48,457 nt of DNA from Thiobacillus sp. Lineage in GTDB: Bacteria; Pseudomonadota; Gammaproteobacteria; Burkholderiales; Thiobacillaceae. The notes under the pieces were generated by a model. It searched no databases. It saw nothing but the letters and a program-made list of their open reading frames with translations, and was not told where the DNA came from. The position numbers and the translations under genes were made by a program. Shown here in pieces: positions 29,035-37,252 of this stretch (the first letter of the stretch is position 1; every line of letters starts with the position of its first letter). Where the stretch lies: the NCBI GenBank assembly GCA_024709165.1, contig JANJXF010000091.1, positions 1-48,457 of the forward strand, read 5' to 3'.

Positions 29035-29139
29035 CAGGGTGCAAACCGTAAACCCTGCAAACCTCGGTTTGCACCCTGACGCTATCGAAGCGCCGCGCTC
29101 GCGCCCCCTGCATTGGAATATCGCCGGGAAGGACCCCTC
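29035..29139. repeat. Conserved non-coding hairpin block, copy in element B
   Basis: CAGGGTGCAAACCG (29035-29048) inverted at 29065-29078; downstream sequence conserved with element A. Confidence 0.7.
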
Positions 29140-29170
29140 TTGCCGGGGCATCCCCTTTCCCGCCGACCAC

Positions 29171-29254
29171 AACAATAGAGGCTGACCGTCACCATCATCA
29201 CAATCATCACCGGCGTGATGGTTGTGACAGTCGTGACGATGCCTACCTATTGTT
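29171..29254. repeat. 84-bp imperfect palindrome rich in TCAC/GTGA
   Basis: 40-bp arms 29171-29210 and 29215-29254 around CGGC, 28/40 positions complementary by eye; AACAATAG...CTATTGTT termini. Confidence 0.7.
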
Positions 29255-29316
29255 TACATCGGCATGGAAGGGATGTTCCGTCTCCGGTAAGATTTCCATA
29301 CTGGAACTCACCACCG

Positions 29317-30207
29317 ATGAACTGGCCGAACAACACTTGCGATCCGATCTGGGAACATGCCGACTGGCTACCGCCAGAGTACATCCTCGACCGCTGGTGC
29401 CAGCAAGATGCACGGTGCCGTTACGCCAAGCAGCAAGCTCTGCTCTCGGCCTGCGAGCGGGGTGAGGTTTACTACCGGCGCAGCGACGGTAAAACCTTCG
29501 ACGATCCGATTCACGAACTGTCTGCACGCGGCATCCTACTGATCGACCGGGACAGCTTCGTTGCCTGGGTCACTACGATAGAAGGTCAAAGTCCGCTACC
29601 AGCGCGCCCGCCTGCGCAGCCACCCTATCCCGGATGGGCACCGCCGGGCGCCTACCGGTTTGATGAAGAGCAGTGGGACTGGGTACCCGTCACGCCACCC
29701 ATCAAGTCAACCGCACCAGCCCAGCCCACCAATACAGCGCCGCCCCCCTTTGATCCCCCAAAGTGGGTGAAGGAAATGTACGCCGCCGAGGCAGCCGCCA
29801 CCGCATCTGTCGATGCCTCCCCATCGGAGTCAGCGCCTGAGGAGATCGTTGAGGTGGCTGACGAGAAACCCAGCTACGACATCTACCCATCGGAAGATGA
29901 GTTGCGCAAGCTCGGCGTGCCTGCCGACGAAATCGTTGCCGCTTTCCAAGTCGAACCTACGCGCCAGGACAACGCGAAGTGGTGGCGAGAGCGTATGGGC
30001 AATGTCTCGCGCGCCAACAAAGCTCTCGGCGAAGCGTGCGTCCAAAAGGGCCTGCAGAACCGTGGTAGCGAACGATTCCCCTCGTGGTGGCGGCCCGATC
30101 TGGTCGCACGCTGGCTGATCGATGCTCGGCACATGCCCGTTTATCGGGTAGCGCCCATCCTGCGCAAGGAATTCCCGGCTTGGGCCAAGCACTTCGACGC
30201 TGAATAA
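29317..30207 (+). CDS. Backbone protein of unknown function with Pro-rich central linker
   Basis: MNWPNNTCDPIWEHADWLPPEYILDRWCQQDARCRYAKQQALLSACERGEVYYRR...; long coherent ORF. Confidence 0.65.
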   Translation: MNWPNNTCDPIWEHADWLPPEYILDRWCQQDARCRYAKQQALLSACERGEVYYRRSDGKTFDDPIHELSARGILLIDRDSFVAWVTTIEGQSPLPARPPAQPPYPGWAPPGAYRFDEEQWDWVPVTPPIKSTAPAQPTNTAPPPFDPPKWVKEMYAAEAAATASVDASPSESAPEEIVEVADEKPSYDIYPSEDELRKLGVPADEIVAAFQVEPTRQDNAKWWRERMGNVSRANKALGEACVQKGLQNRGSERFPSWWRPDLVARWLIDARHMPVYRVAPILRKEFPAWAKHFDAE

Positions 30208-30382
30208 CCGTCCCCGCCGTAGCCCCACCGTATTTCCGGTGGGAGCGCATTCCGATTTCCCCACCGTAAAACTCGCCTGAAACCCGCGCCGTTACGGGAT
30301 CGCCCACCGTAGGGCCTTCCTACGGCGGGACTCGGCCTGCCAACCTCCATCGCATTCCAACGCGAAACAGGAGGTTCATCCG

Positions 30383-30598
30383 ATGTCCAAAACGATCCAG
30401 CCCCGGCTGATAGTGCTACGCCGCCGCCAGGTCGAGGCACGCACCGGGCTTGGCCGCAGCTTGATCTACGCCCTGATCGCCGACGGGCAGTTTCCGGCAC
30501 CGATCCGACTGTCCGCCAATACGGTCGGTTGGCTGGAACACGAAATTGATGCCTGGATTGCCGAACGCACCAAGGCATCCAGGACGGTGATGTCGTGA
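30383..30598 (+). CDS. AlpA-family transcriptional regulator
   Basis: VLRRRQVEARTGLGRSLIYALIADGQFPAPIRLSANTVGWLEHEIDAWIAERTK. Confidence 0.88.
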   Translation: MSKTIQPRLIVLRRRQVEARTGLGRSLIYALIADGQFPAPIRLSANTVGWLEHEIDAWIAERTKASRTVMS

Positions 30599-32445
30599 TG
30601 GCCGACACCACCCTTTCCCCGGCCCGGTCAGTAGACAGCGAGCATCACGATCATCACCACTGTCACATCGGTGACGTTCGTGATGGTGGTGACGATGCCT
30701 CTCTATTGTTGCAGTCGGCAGCAGAGGGTATCGCGGGTGAACCAACCCTCACCGACGACCCCATCACCATCATCGAAGCCGCCATCGAGCGCCTGCGCGA
30801 TGACGTCGGTGCCATCGTCGAACCTGCCGTGGTCGCTGCTTTCTCCATCCTGCGCGCCACTGACCTGCCCAACTACCTGCGCCTGCGGCACAAGGCCAAG
30901 GAGGCCAACAAGGGCTGTCTCGTCACCGAACTGGACAAGGCCGTCCAGCAATCGCTACCGGGTGGCGGCGACGAACCTTCGGCCCTCGACGAACTGGTGA
31001 CGCTGGCCAGAAATCAATGCCAGCTCAAGCACGACGCCGACCGCAACGCCGTCGCCGTCATCCCAATGCCGGGCCGGCAGGAAGTCTGGCGCGTCTATTC
31101 CACCGGCTACGAGGAATGGTTGCGCACCGCCTACTGGCGGGCCAAGGAAGCCGGGGTTCCCGAAACCACGATGAAATCGGCACTGGCGACCATTGCTGCC
31201 GCCGGCATCAATGATGGCGAGCAGATCGACCTCCACGTTCGTGCCGCCAAGGATGACGCGGGCTACCTGATCAATCTCGGCGATGAGCAATGGCGCGCAG
31301 TACTGGTCACGCCGACCGGCTGGCAGGTGCTCGACCATTCACCAGTCCACTTCACCCGCACCCAGTCGATGCGGCCGTTGCCGGAACCGCAACGTGGCGG
31401 CGACATCGGCCTGCTCTGGCAGCACAGCAACATCCCGGGCAACCGCCGCGTGATGGTGCTGACCTGGCTACTCGACAGCTTCCGCCCCGACACGCCGTTC
31501 CCGGTGCTGGAACTGGTCGGCGAGCAGGGCTCGGCAAAGTCCACCACTCAAGCCGTGCTGCGCAGCCTGGTCGATCCGAACAAGGTGATGCTGCGTGGTC
31601 GGCCCAAGACGGTGGAGGACATCTTCGTCGCCGCTGCCAACAACTGGCTGGTCAGTTACGAGAACCTCTCCGGCCTCACCGCCGAGCAGCAGGATGCCTT
31701 CTGCACCTTGAGTACAGGCGGCGGTTTCGCTTCGCGTCAGCTCTACACCAATGGTGAAGAGCACATCATGGAAACCAAGCGGCCCGTGGTGCTGAACGGC
31801 ATCGCCGTGGTCGCCACACGTCCCGACCTGATCGACCGGGTGATCCACGTCGATATGCCGACGATCCCGTCCGAGGCCAGGAAGGACGATGCCGACACGT
31901 CGGCGGCTTGGGAGCGTGACCGACCGATGGTATTCGGCGCGCTGCTTGATCTCTTTGCCAATGCACTGCGCCTCCTGCCGTCGGTGAAACTGGCCCACAA
32001 ACAGCGCATGGCCGACTACGAACGATTCGGCGAGGCCGTCGCCCGCGCCCTCGGGTTCGAGCCCGGCGAATTTCAGCGCCAGTACGCCGAACTGGTGCGC
32101 GCCGGCATTGACCGCGCCCTGGAGAGCAATGCCGTCGCGCAGGTGCTCGACAAGTATTTCGAGGAGCGCATCTCGCCGTGGAACTGGCAAGGCACCGCCG
32201 GCCAACTCTACGACCTGCTCAACAACCAGATCATCCCAGATCGCAGTACCTGGCCGAAGTCGCCCAAGGGTCTGGCCGACCAGCTGCGCCGCATCGCCCC
32301 GGCCTATCGCGCCAAGGGCATTGAGATCAGCCATCTCGGCCACAGCCGGGAAGGTGCCCTGTGGCGCATCACCCCCATCCGTTCTTCAACCGCCACGCCG
32401 CCCGGCGTCGAGGGTGGCATTCGTTATGGAGCACACCGTGAATAA
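30598..32445 (+). CDS. P-loop ATPase/helicase-like protein of the element backbone
   Basis: LELVGEQGSAKSTTQAVLRSLVDP Walker A; WLVSYENLSGLTAEQQDAFCTLSTGGGFASRQLYTNGEE; start overlaps the AlpA stop. Confidence 0.75.
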   Translation: MADTTLSPARSVDSEHHDHHHCHIGDVRDGGDDASLLLQSAAEGIAGEPTLTDDPITIIEAAIERLRDDVGAIVEPAVVAAFSILRATDLPNYLRLRHKAKEANKGCLVTELDKAVQQSLPGGGDEPSALDELVTLARNQCQLKHDADRNAVAVIPMPGRQEVWRVYSTGYEEWLRTAYWRAKEAGVPETTMKSALATIAAAGINDGEQIDLHVRAAKDDAGYLINLGDEQWRAVLVTPTGWQVLDHSPVHFTRTQSMRPLPEPQRGGDIGLLWQHSNIPGNRRVMVLTWLLDSFRPDTPFPVLELVGEQGSAKSTTQAVLRSLVDPNKVMLRGRPKTVEDIFVAAANNWLVSYENLSGLTAEQQDAFCTLSTGGGFASRQLYTNGEEHIMETKRPVVLNGIAVVATRPDLIDRVIHVDMPTIPSEARKDDADTSAAWERDRPMVFGALLDLFANALRLLPSVKLAHKQRMADYERFGEAVARALGFEPGEFQRQYAELVRAGIDRALESNAVAQVLDKYFEERISPWNWQGTAGQLYDLLNNQIIPDRSTWPKSPKGLADQLRRIAPAYRAKGIEISHLGHSREGALWRITPIRSSTATPPGVEGGIRYGAHRE

Positions 32446-32605
32446 GCCTTCTTCCATTTCCAAAAACCTGCACCCCGTCTGGCAGCGCCATTTCGGCATT
32501 CAGGCCATCGAGCCCACGAAGCCCGTGGCCAAGCCACGCAATGCCGGCGAAGCGTTAATCCAGGCGGTGCAGAAGCTGGCTGCCGCTCACCACAAAACCC
32601 GATAG
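32426..32605 (+). CDS. Small hypothetical backbone protein
   Basis: Overlaps the end of the ATPase gene; MEHTVNKPSSISKNLHPVWQRHFGIQAIEPTKP... Confidence 0.5.
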   Translation: MEHTVNKPSSISKNLHPVWQRHFGIQAIEPTKPVAKPRNAGEALIQAVQKLAAAHHKTR

Positions 32606-32617
32606 GAGAACACAACG

Positions 32618-33463
32618 ATGAAACTGAACCCGTTCAACAAAAAGTCCGCCGGCTATTTTGACAAGGTCAAGGCCGACCACGACCAACTGAGCCGGCAACT
32701 GGCTGCCGTCAAGAAGGAGCTTATCGAGGCCGAGGCGCAACTTGCCCGGGAACGCGAGAAGCAGACACGGCTGCGTGATGCCGGCGGTTCGATGTCCATG
32801 AACGTGCCCCCGGCGGCCAGCGCACACTGGCCTGTGTTCACTGCAGCGCACCAGCGTGTGGATCACCTCAAGTCGCAGGTAAGCAGCCTCGAAAGCCAGA
32901 TGCGTCCACTCCAGCACGTACTCAATGCTCCGGAGGCGTTCGCCCAGGCCCGCAAAACGCTGGATGAATTGATCGCTCAGAGTAAGGCATCCACCGCCAA
33001 TGTCGAGGCGACCGATAGCCAGATCGCCAAGCTCAACAAGCGGATTGCCGATCTCGAGGCACGCATTGCTGCTGAAACGAAATCGGCATCCCAGACGCTG
33101 CTGGAGGGCGAGGGCGAATTCGTTGTACCCGAATCCCTGACCAAACTCGAAATGGAGCTTCGCATCGCCCGCTCTTCACTGGTCGACCTGCAAAGCGAGC
33201 GTGACAAGGCCAGCGCGAATTTGGGCGACTTGCCGGCGGCCATTCGCGATGCTGAACGCACCTTCATTCACTGTCGAGCCGATGTCGCCGAGATCGATCT
33301 CTACGAGCAGCTGATGCCGGTAATGAACGCGGTTGCCCGCGCGTCGGCGGCCAAGCGCGAAATTAGTTATCACCACAACGAGACCCGATTCGAGATCGAG
33401 ATTCCACGCGAACTGGTGGAAATCGCGCAAGCAGCACTGGCCGCCGAAGTGCCAGCGAGCTGA
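32618..33463 (+). CDS. Coiled-coil hypothetical protein
   Basis: RBS-like AGGAGA upstream; heptad-rich sequence. Confidence 0.7.
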   Translation: MKLNPFNKKSAGYFDKVKADHDQLSRQLAAVKKELIEAEAQLAREREKQTRLRDAGGSMSMNVPPAASAHWPVFTAAHQRVDHLKSQVSSLESQMRPLQHVLNAPEAFAQARKTLDELIAQSKASTANVEATDSQIAKLNKRIADLEARIAAETKSASQTLLEGEGEFVVPESLTKLEMELRIARSSLVDLQSERDKASANLGDLPAAIRDAERTFIHCRADVAEIDLYEQLMPVMNAVARASAAKREISYHHNETRFEIEIPRELVEIAQAALAAEVPAS

Positions 33464-33631
33464 TTCATGGCGGATTGTGGCGAGTCTCGGCATAGCCACC
33501 GTCCGCCCTGGCGCATCAAGGGAACAACGTGCGTCAGATGCTCTGTGTAGCCATGCCGCGTAATGCCCGCCGGCGCTGACTGCGAAAGGCATCGCAGAAA
33601 GCCGGCATCCCTCAACAATCAGGAGAGATCA

Positions 33632-34072
33632 ATGGAAATCAAATCCACCCAATTCGACATGACCAATCCCTTCGCGCCGCTACAGCAGCGAGTGCATCAG
33701 GTCGAGACTGTGCTGCGGCAGATGCCATCCGCGCAACAGGAACAACTACTGGCCGAGATGCTGCCACCGATGCCAATGCACCGGCCAGCACCAGCCATTG
33801 AGCAAGCCGTGACGATGGGGTCAGTCAAGGTCGAGGAATGGGATGGCGGGCCGGTGACGCAGCAACGCTACCCCACTACCGCACTCCGGCCACGGCGAAT
33901 CGTCGGCTACATACCCTGGCAGTGGCGCTGGATCGTCGCCGGCATCAGGCTGACCCGGATCGTGCGCAAGTCGGCCAAGCAGCAAATGAAGCAGTTCAAC
34001 AAGCTGCAGCGCCAGATGATTCGACGGGTCCTTCCTCGCCACAAAGCCATGCGGGGGGCGCGAGTGCGCTGA
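33632..34072 (+). CDS. Hypothetical protein with basic C-terminus
   Basis: AGGAGAGATCA upstream of ATG; ends QMKQFNKLQRQMIRRVLPRHKAMRGARVR. Confidence 0.55.
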   Translation: MEIKSTQFDMTNPFAPLQQRVHQVETVLRQMPSAQQEQLLAEMLPPMPMHRPAPAIEQAVTMGSVKVEEWDGGPVTQQRYPTTALRPRRIVGYIPWQWRWIVAGIRLTRIVRKSAKQQMKQFNKLQRQMIRRVLPRHKAMRGARVR

Positions 34073-34098
34073 CCCGCCAGCGACAGACCACGAAACGA

Positions 34099-34159
34099 GG
34101 TTACCAGGGTTACCAGTTACCACCCTGGTTACCACCCTCGGCGATGTGCCGGGTTACCA
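34099..34159. repeat. Iteron-like GGTTACCA direct repeats (five copies, one lacking the first G)
   Basis: 34099-34106, 34108-34115, 34116-34122, 34127-34134, 34152-34159; intergenic. Confidence 0.7.
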
Positions 34160-34186
34160 CCCCTATCACCCATTCAAGGAGATGAA

Positions 34187-34624
34187 ATGACCATCACGAC
34201 GACCAACAGCAACACCACCGGCCACCTGCCCATCGAGCGGCTCTCCCACTTCGATCCGGAAGTCCACCAGCGCGTGCAGCAGTGGCTTGCCAGCGGGCAG
34301 CTGCTGGCCTGGATTCCCATCCTCTCCCACGAGAACTTCCCGGACGTGCCGCCGCAAATCTTGCAGTTCGCCGATCGCTATCAGGAGGCGATGCGCTGGC
34401 CCATCCACTGCCCGGAGGACCTACTGGCCTTACCCGATGGCATCACCGGCTGGTTGCTGCCTGCCGACGCCGACGACACCGACGTGGCCTGCGGCGTCTG
34501 GAACGGCGAGGTCTACATCCTCGGCGTCAAGGACAAGCGCACCGGCAGAAAGCAGACCCTGCTGGGCGAGCGCTTCGATATTGCGACTGGGCAGGTCGAT
34601 GACCCCGAACAGAGCGCGGTTTGA
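34187..34624 (+). CDS. Hypothetical backbone protein (145 aa)
   Basis: AAGGAG ahead of ATG; MTITTTNSNTTGHLPIERLSHFDPEVHQRVQQWLASGQ... Confidence 0.65.
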   Translation: MTITTTNSNTTGHLPIERLSHFDPEVHQRVQQWLASGQLLAWIPILSHENFPDVPPQILQFADRYQEAMRWPIHCPEDLLALPDGITGWLLPADADDTDVACGVWNGEVYILGVKDKRTGRKQTLLGERFDIATGQVDDPEQSAV

Positions 34625-34682
34625 CTTGGCTTCTGCCCGGGAAGAAGCGTTCATACAAACCCCTTATGACATGGAGTTTGCG

Positions 34683-35138
34683 ATGACCCGATCAACATCT
34701 GTGGCCGCCCAGTTGGCGGCCCTGCCCACGATGCCGATGAAAGAATTGTGGGCGCTGTGGGACGTACATTTCCCCCGCCGGCCCGGTACCTGGAACCGCG
34801 ATTACGTGGCTTCCCGCGTCGCCTACAAGATCCAGGAGACTGCCCACGGCGGTGTCGATCCCGACATCCGGCGGCGACTGGTGAGCCTCGGCGAATCCCA
34901 ATCGGCGTTCGGCAAGCGACGGCCGGAAGTGCATCTGATGCCGGGCACGGTGCTGCTGCGCGAGTACGAATCCAACGAGTACCGCGTCACGGTCACGCCG
35001 GAGGGCTTCTACGATCTGAATGGCAAGGTGTTCAAAAGCCTGTCGGCGGTGGCGCGGCACATCACCGGCGTCAATTGGTCGGGGCCAAGGTTCTTCGGCG
35101 TCGAACCGAGCGCCGGGAAAAAGGGAGGCAAGAAATGA
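34683..35138 (+). CDS. DUF2924-like protein
   Basis: VAAQLAALPTMPMKELWALWDVHFPRRPGTWNRDYVASRVAYKIQE...; immediately precedes the recombinase. Confidence 0.82.
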   Translation: MTRSTSVAAQLAALPTMPMKELWALWDVHFPRRPGTWNRDYVASRVAYKIQETAHGGVDPDIRRRLVSLGESQSAFGKRRPEVHLMPGTVLLREYESNEYRVTVTPEGFYDLNGKVFKSLSAVARHITGVNWSGPRFFGVEPSAGKKGGKK

Positions 35139-36508
35139 AGGCGCCGATGGTTCGCAAACGCTGCGCGGTGTATTGCCGCGTCTCCACCGACGAGCGGCTT
35201 GACCAGTCGTTCAACTCCATCGATGCCCAGCGCGAGGCGGGGCAGGCTTTTATCGCCAGCCAGCGAACGGAAGGATGGATTCCGGTGGTCGATGATTACG
35301 ACGATGGCGGTTTCTCCGGTGGCAATATGGATCGGCCTGCTCTCAAGCGGTTGCTCGCCGACATCGATGCTGGGAAGGTCGATATTGTGGTCGTGTACAA
35401 GATTGACCGCCTGACCCGCAACCTGGCGGACTTCGCCAAGATGGTCGATGTGTTTGATCAACGCGGTGTCAGCTTCAGTGCCGTCACGCAGCAGATCAAC
35501 TCGGCCACCTCGATGGGCCGATTGATGCTGAACATCCTGCTGTCGTTTGCCCAGTTCGAGCGTGAGGTCACTGGCGAACGGATCAGGGACAAGATCGCAG
35601 CATCCAAGGCCAAGGGAATGTGGATGGGCGGCACACCGCCGCTGGGCTACGACGTCAGCCATCGGCAGTTGGTCATCAATGATGCCGAGGCCAAGATCGT
35701 GCGCGGCATCTGGCAGCGGTTTGTGGAACTGCGGTCGACCACGGAACTGGCTAGAGAACTGAATCAGCGTGGCGTGACGACCAAGGCATGGACAACGCAG
35801 GATGGCACCTTCCGTCCTGGCCGTCCGATCACCAAGCAGAACCTCTACAAGATGCTGCGCAATCCCCTTTACATCGGCGTGATCCGACACAAGGGCAAAG
35901 ACCACCCTGGCGAGCATGCGCCAATTCTGGATCAGGCGTTGTGGGATCAGGCGCAAGCCATTCTGGCCGACGATGCGCACTTGCGCGCATCGCAGACCAT
36001 GACTCGCCACGACCATGAGCCCATCCTGCGCGGCCTGCTCTTTGCCCCCGACGGCGACCGGATGCTGCCGACGGCCACCAAGAAGAAGTCGGGCAAGCGC
36101 TATCGCTACTACCTGCCGTACTCGGACAAGAAGTTCGGACGTGGTACCCACCCCTTCGGCATCGTGCCTGCCGAGCAGATCGAGGCGCTGGTGCTGGAGC
36201 AGGTCAAGTTAGCCTTGCAGGCGCCGGAGATGATTCAGGCGGTGTGGGATGAGGTCCAGAAACTGGACGCCACGGTGCCGGAGCCCGCTGTAGTGCTGGC
36301 GATGCGCAATCTGTCGGTGGTGTGGAACGAGATGTTCCCGGAGGAGCGGTGTCGGCTGGTGAAATTGTTGATTGCCCGGGTGCAACTCAAGGACGAGGGC
36401 ATCGATATCGAATGGCAACCGACCGGGTGGTCGGCGTTGATGGCGGAACTGGCACCGAACAGCATTGGGGCGGAACTGAGGGAACTTGAGATGGAGGAAA
36501 TGGCATGA
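35135..36508 (+). CDS. Large serine recombinase (resolvase N-terminus, recombinase domain, C-terminal extension)
   Basis: RCAVYCRVSTDERLDQSFNSIDAQREAGQAFI...VYKIDRLTRNLADFAKMVD...LLSFAQFEREVTGERIRDKIAASKAKGMWMGG. Confidence 0.94.
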   Translation: MKAPMVRKRCAVYCRVSTDERLDQSFNSIDAQREAGQAFIASQRTEGWIPVVDDYDDGGFSGGNMDRPALKRLLADIDAGKVDIVVVYKIDRLTRNLADFAKMVDVFDQRGVSFSAVTQQINSATSMGRLMLNILLSFAQFEREVTGERIRDKIAASKAKGMWMGGTPPLGYDVSHRQLVINDAEAKIVRGIWQRFVELRSTTELARELNQRGVTTKAWTTQDGTFRPGRPITKQNLYKMLRNPLYIGVIRHKGKDHPGEHAPILDQALWDQAQAILADDAHLRASQTMTRHDHEPILRGLLFAPDGDRMLPTATKKKSGKRYRYYLPYSDKKFGRGTHPFGIVPAEQIEALVLEQVKLALQAPEMIQAVWDEVQKLDATVPEPAVVLAMRNLSVVWNEMFPEERCRLVKLLIARVQLKDEGIDIEWQPTGWSALMAELAPNSIGAELRELEMEEMA

Positions 36509-36966
36509 GAGGACTGGAGCAAATCGGTCGGGCGCAATCGAGCACGGCCAAACTCGACAAGGGCATCAAGCTGACGACGTTCATCCCGGTGCGCTTCGTT
36601 CGGCACAAGGCGCGGAAGGTGGTGGTCGAGCCGACAACGCCGGGACGGATGGCATCGCCGCTGAATCCCGGTCGTCCGACATCAGTGGATGAGAATCTGA
36701 TGAGCGCCTTGGCCCGAGCCTTCTTCTGGCAGGAGATGCTCGATACCTGCCGGGTGAAGAACATGACTGAACTGGCCAAGGCCGAAAAGGTCGGACTGGC
36801 GAGGATGCAGAAGATGCTCAAGTTGGCGCGGCTGGCTCCGGACATCGTCGATGACATTGCGCGGGGTCGGCAGCCGGTCGGGCTGTCGCTGTTGTTCTTC
36901 GTGGAGAACCCGTTGCCGGATGACTGGAACGAGCAAAGGGATGTGATTGGTGGTCTGGCAAAGTGA
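36505..36966 (+). CDS. Recombinase-associated HTH protein
   Basis: 4-nt overlap with recombinase; KNMTELAKAEKVGLARMQKMLKLARLAPDIVDDIARGRQPVGLS. Confidence 0.75.
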   Translation: MRGLEQIGRAQSSTAKLDKGIKLTTFIPVRFVRHKARKVVVEPTTPGRMASPLNPGRPTSVDENLMSALARAFFWQEMLDTCRVKNMTELAKAEKVGLARMQKMLKLARLAPDIVDDIARGRQPVGLSLLFFVENPLPDDWNEQRDVIGGLAK

Positions 36967-37002
36967 TGGCCTACAATCGGCCAATCACCCTTGGAGATCG
37001 CC

Positions 37003-37215
37003 GTGGAGCCCGTACTCGATTCGACACTGACCTGCCCGGTGTGCGGGCACATCAAGACTGAGCGGATGCCCACGGATGCGTGCCAGTGGTTCTACGAGTG
37101 CGAGGGCTGCCACACGGTACTCAAACCCAAGCCGGGTGATTGCTGCGTGTTCTGTTCTTACGGGACGGTGCCGTGTCCGCCGATCCAGGTTTCCGGCAAC
37201 TCGTGCTGCGGGTAG
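37003..37215 (+). CDS. GDCCVxC-type small cysteine-rich protein (Cys form)
   Basis: LTCPVCGHIKTERMPTDACQWFYECEGCHTVLKPKPGDCCVFCSYGTVPCPPIQ. Confidence 0.8.
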   Translation: MEPVLDSTLTCPVCGHIKTERMPTDACQWFYECEGCHTVLKPKPGDCCVFCSYGTVPCPPIQVSGNSCCG

Positions 37216-37252
37216 CGTCCTGAGGGTATGTTCGTATCCCGTTTGGTAGGCG

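Noticed and set aside
34099-34159. CRISPR-like repeat array
   Set aside because: Repeat units are only 8 bp with spacers of 0-17 nt and no cas genes; treated as iteron-like.
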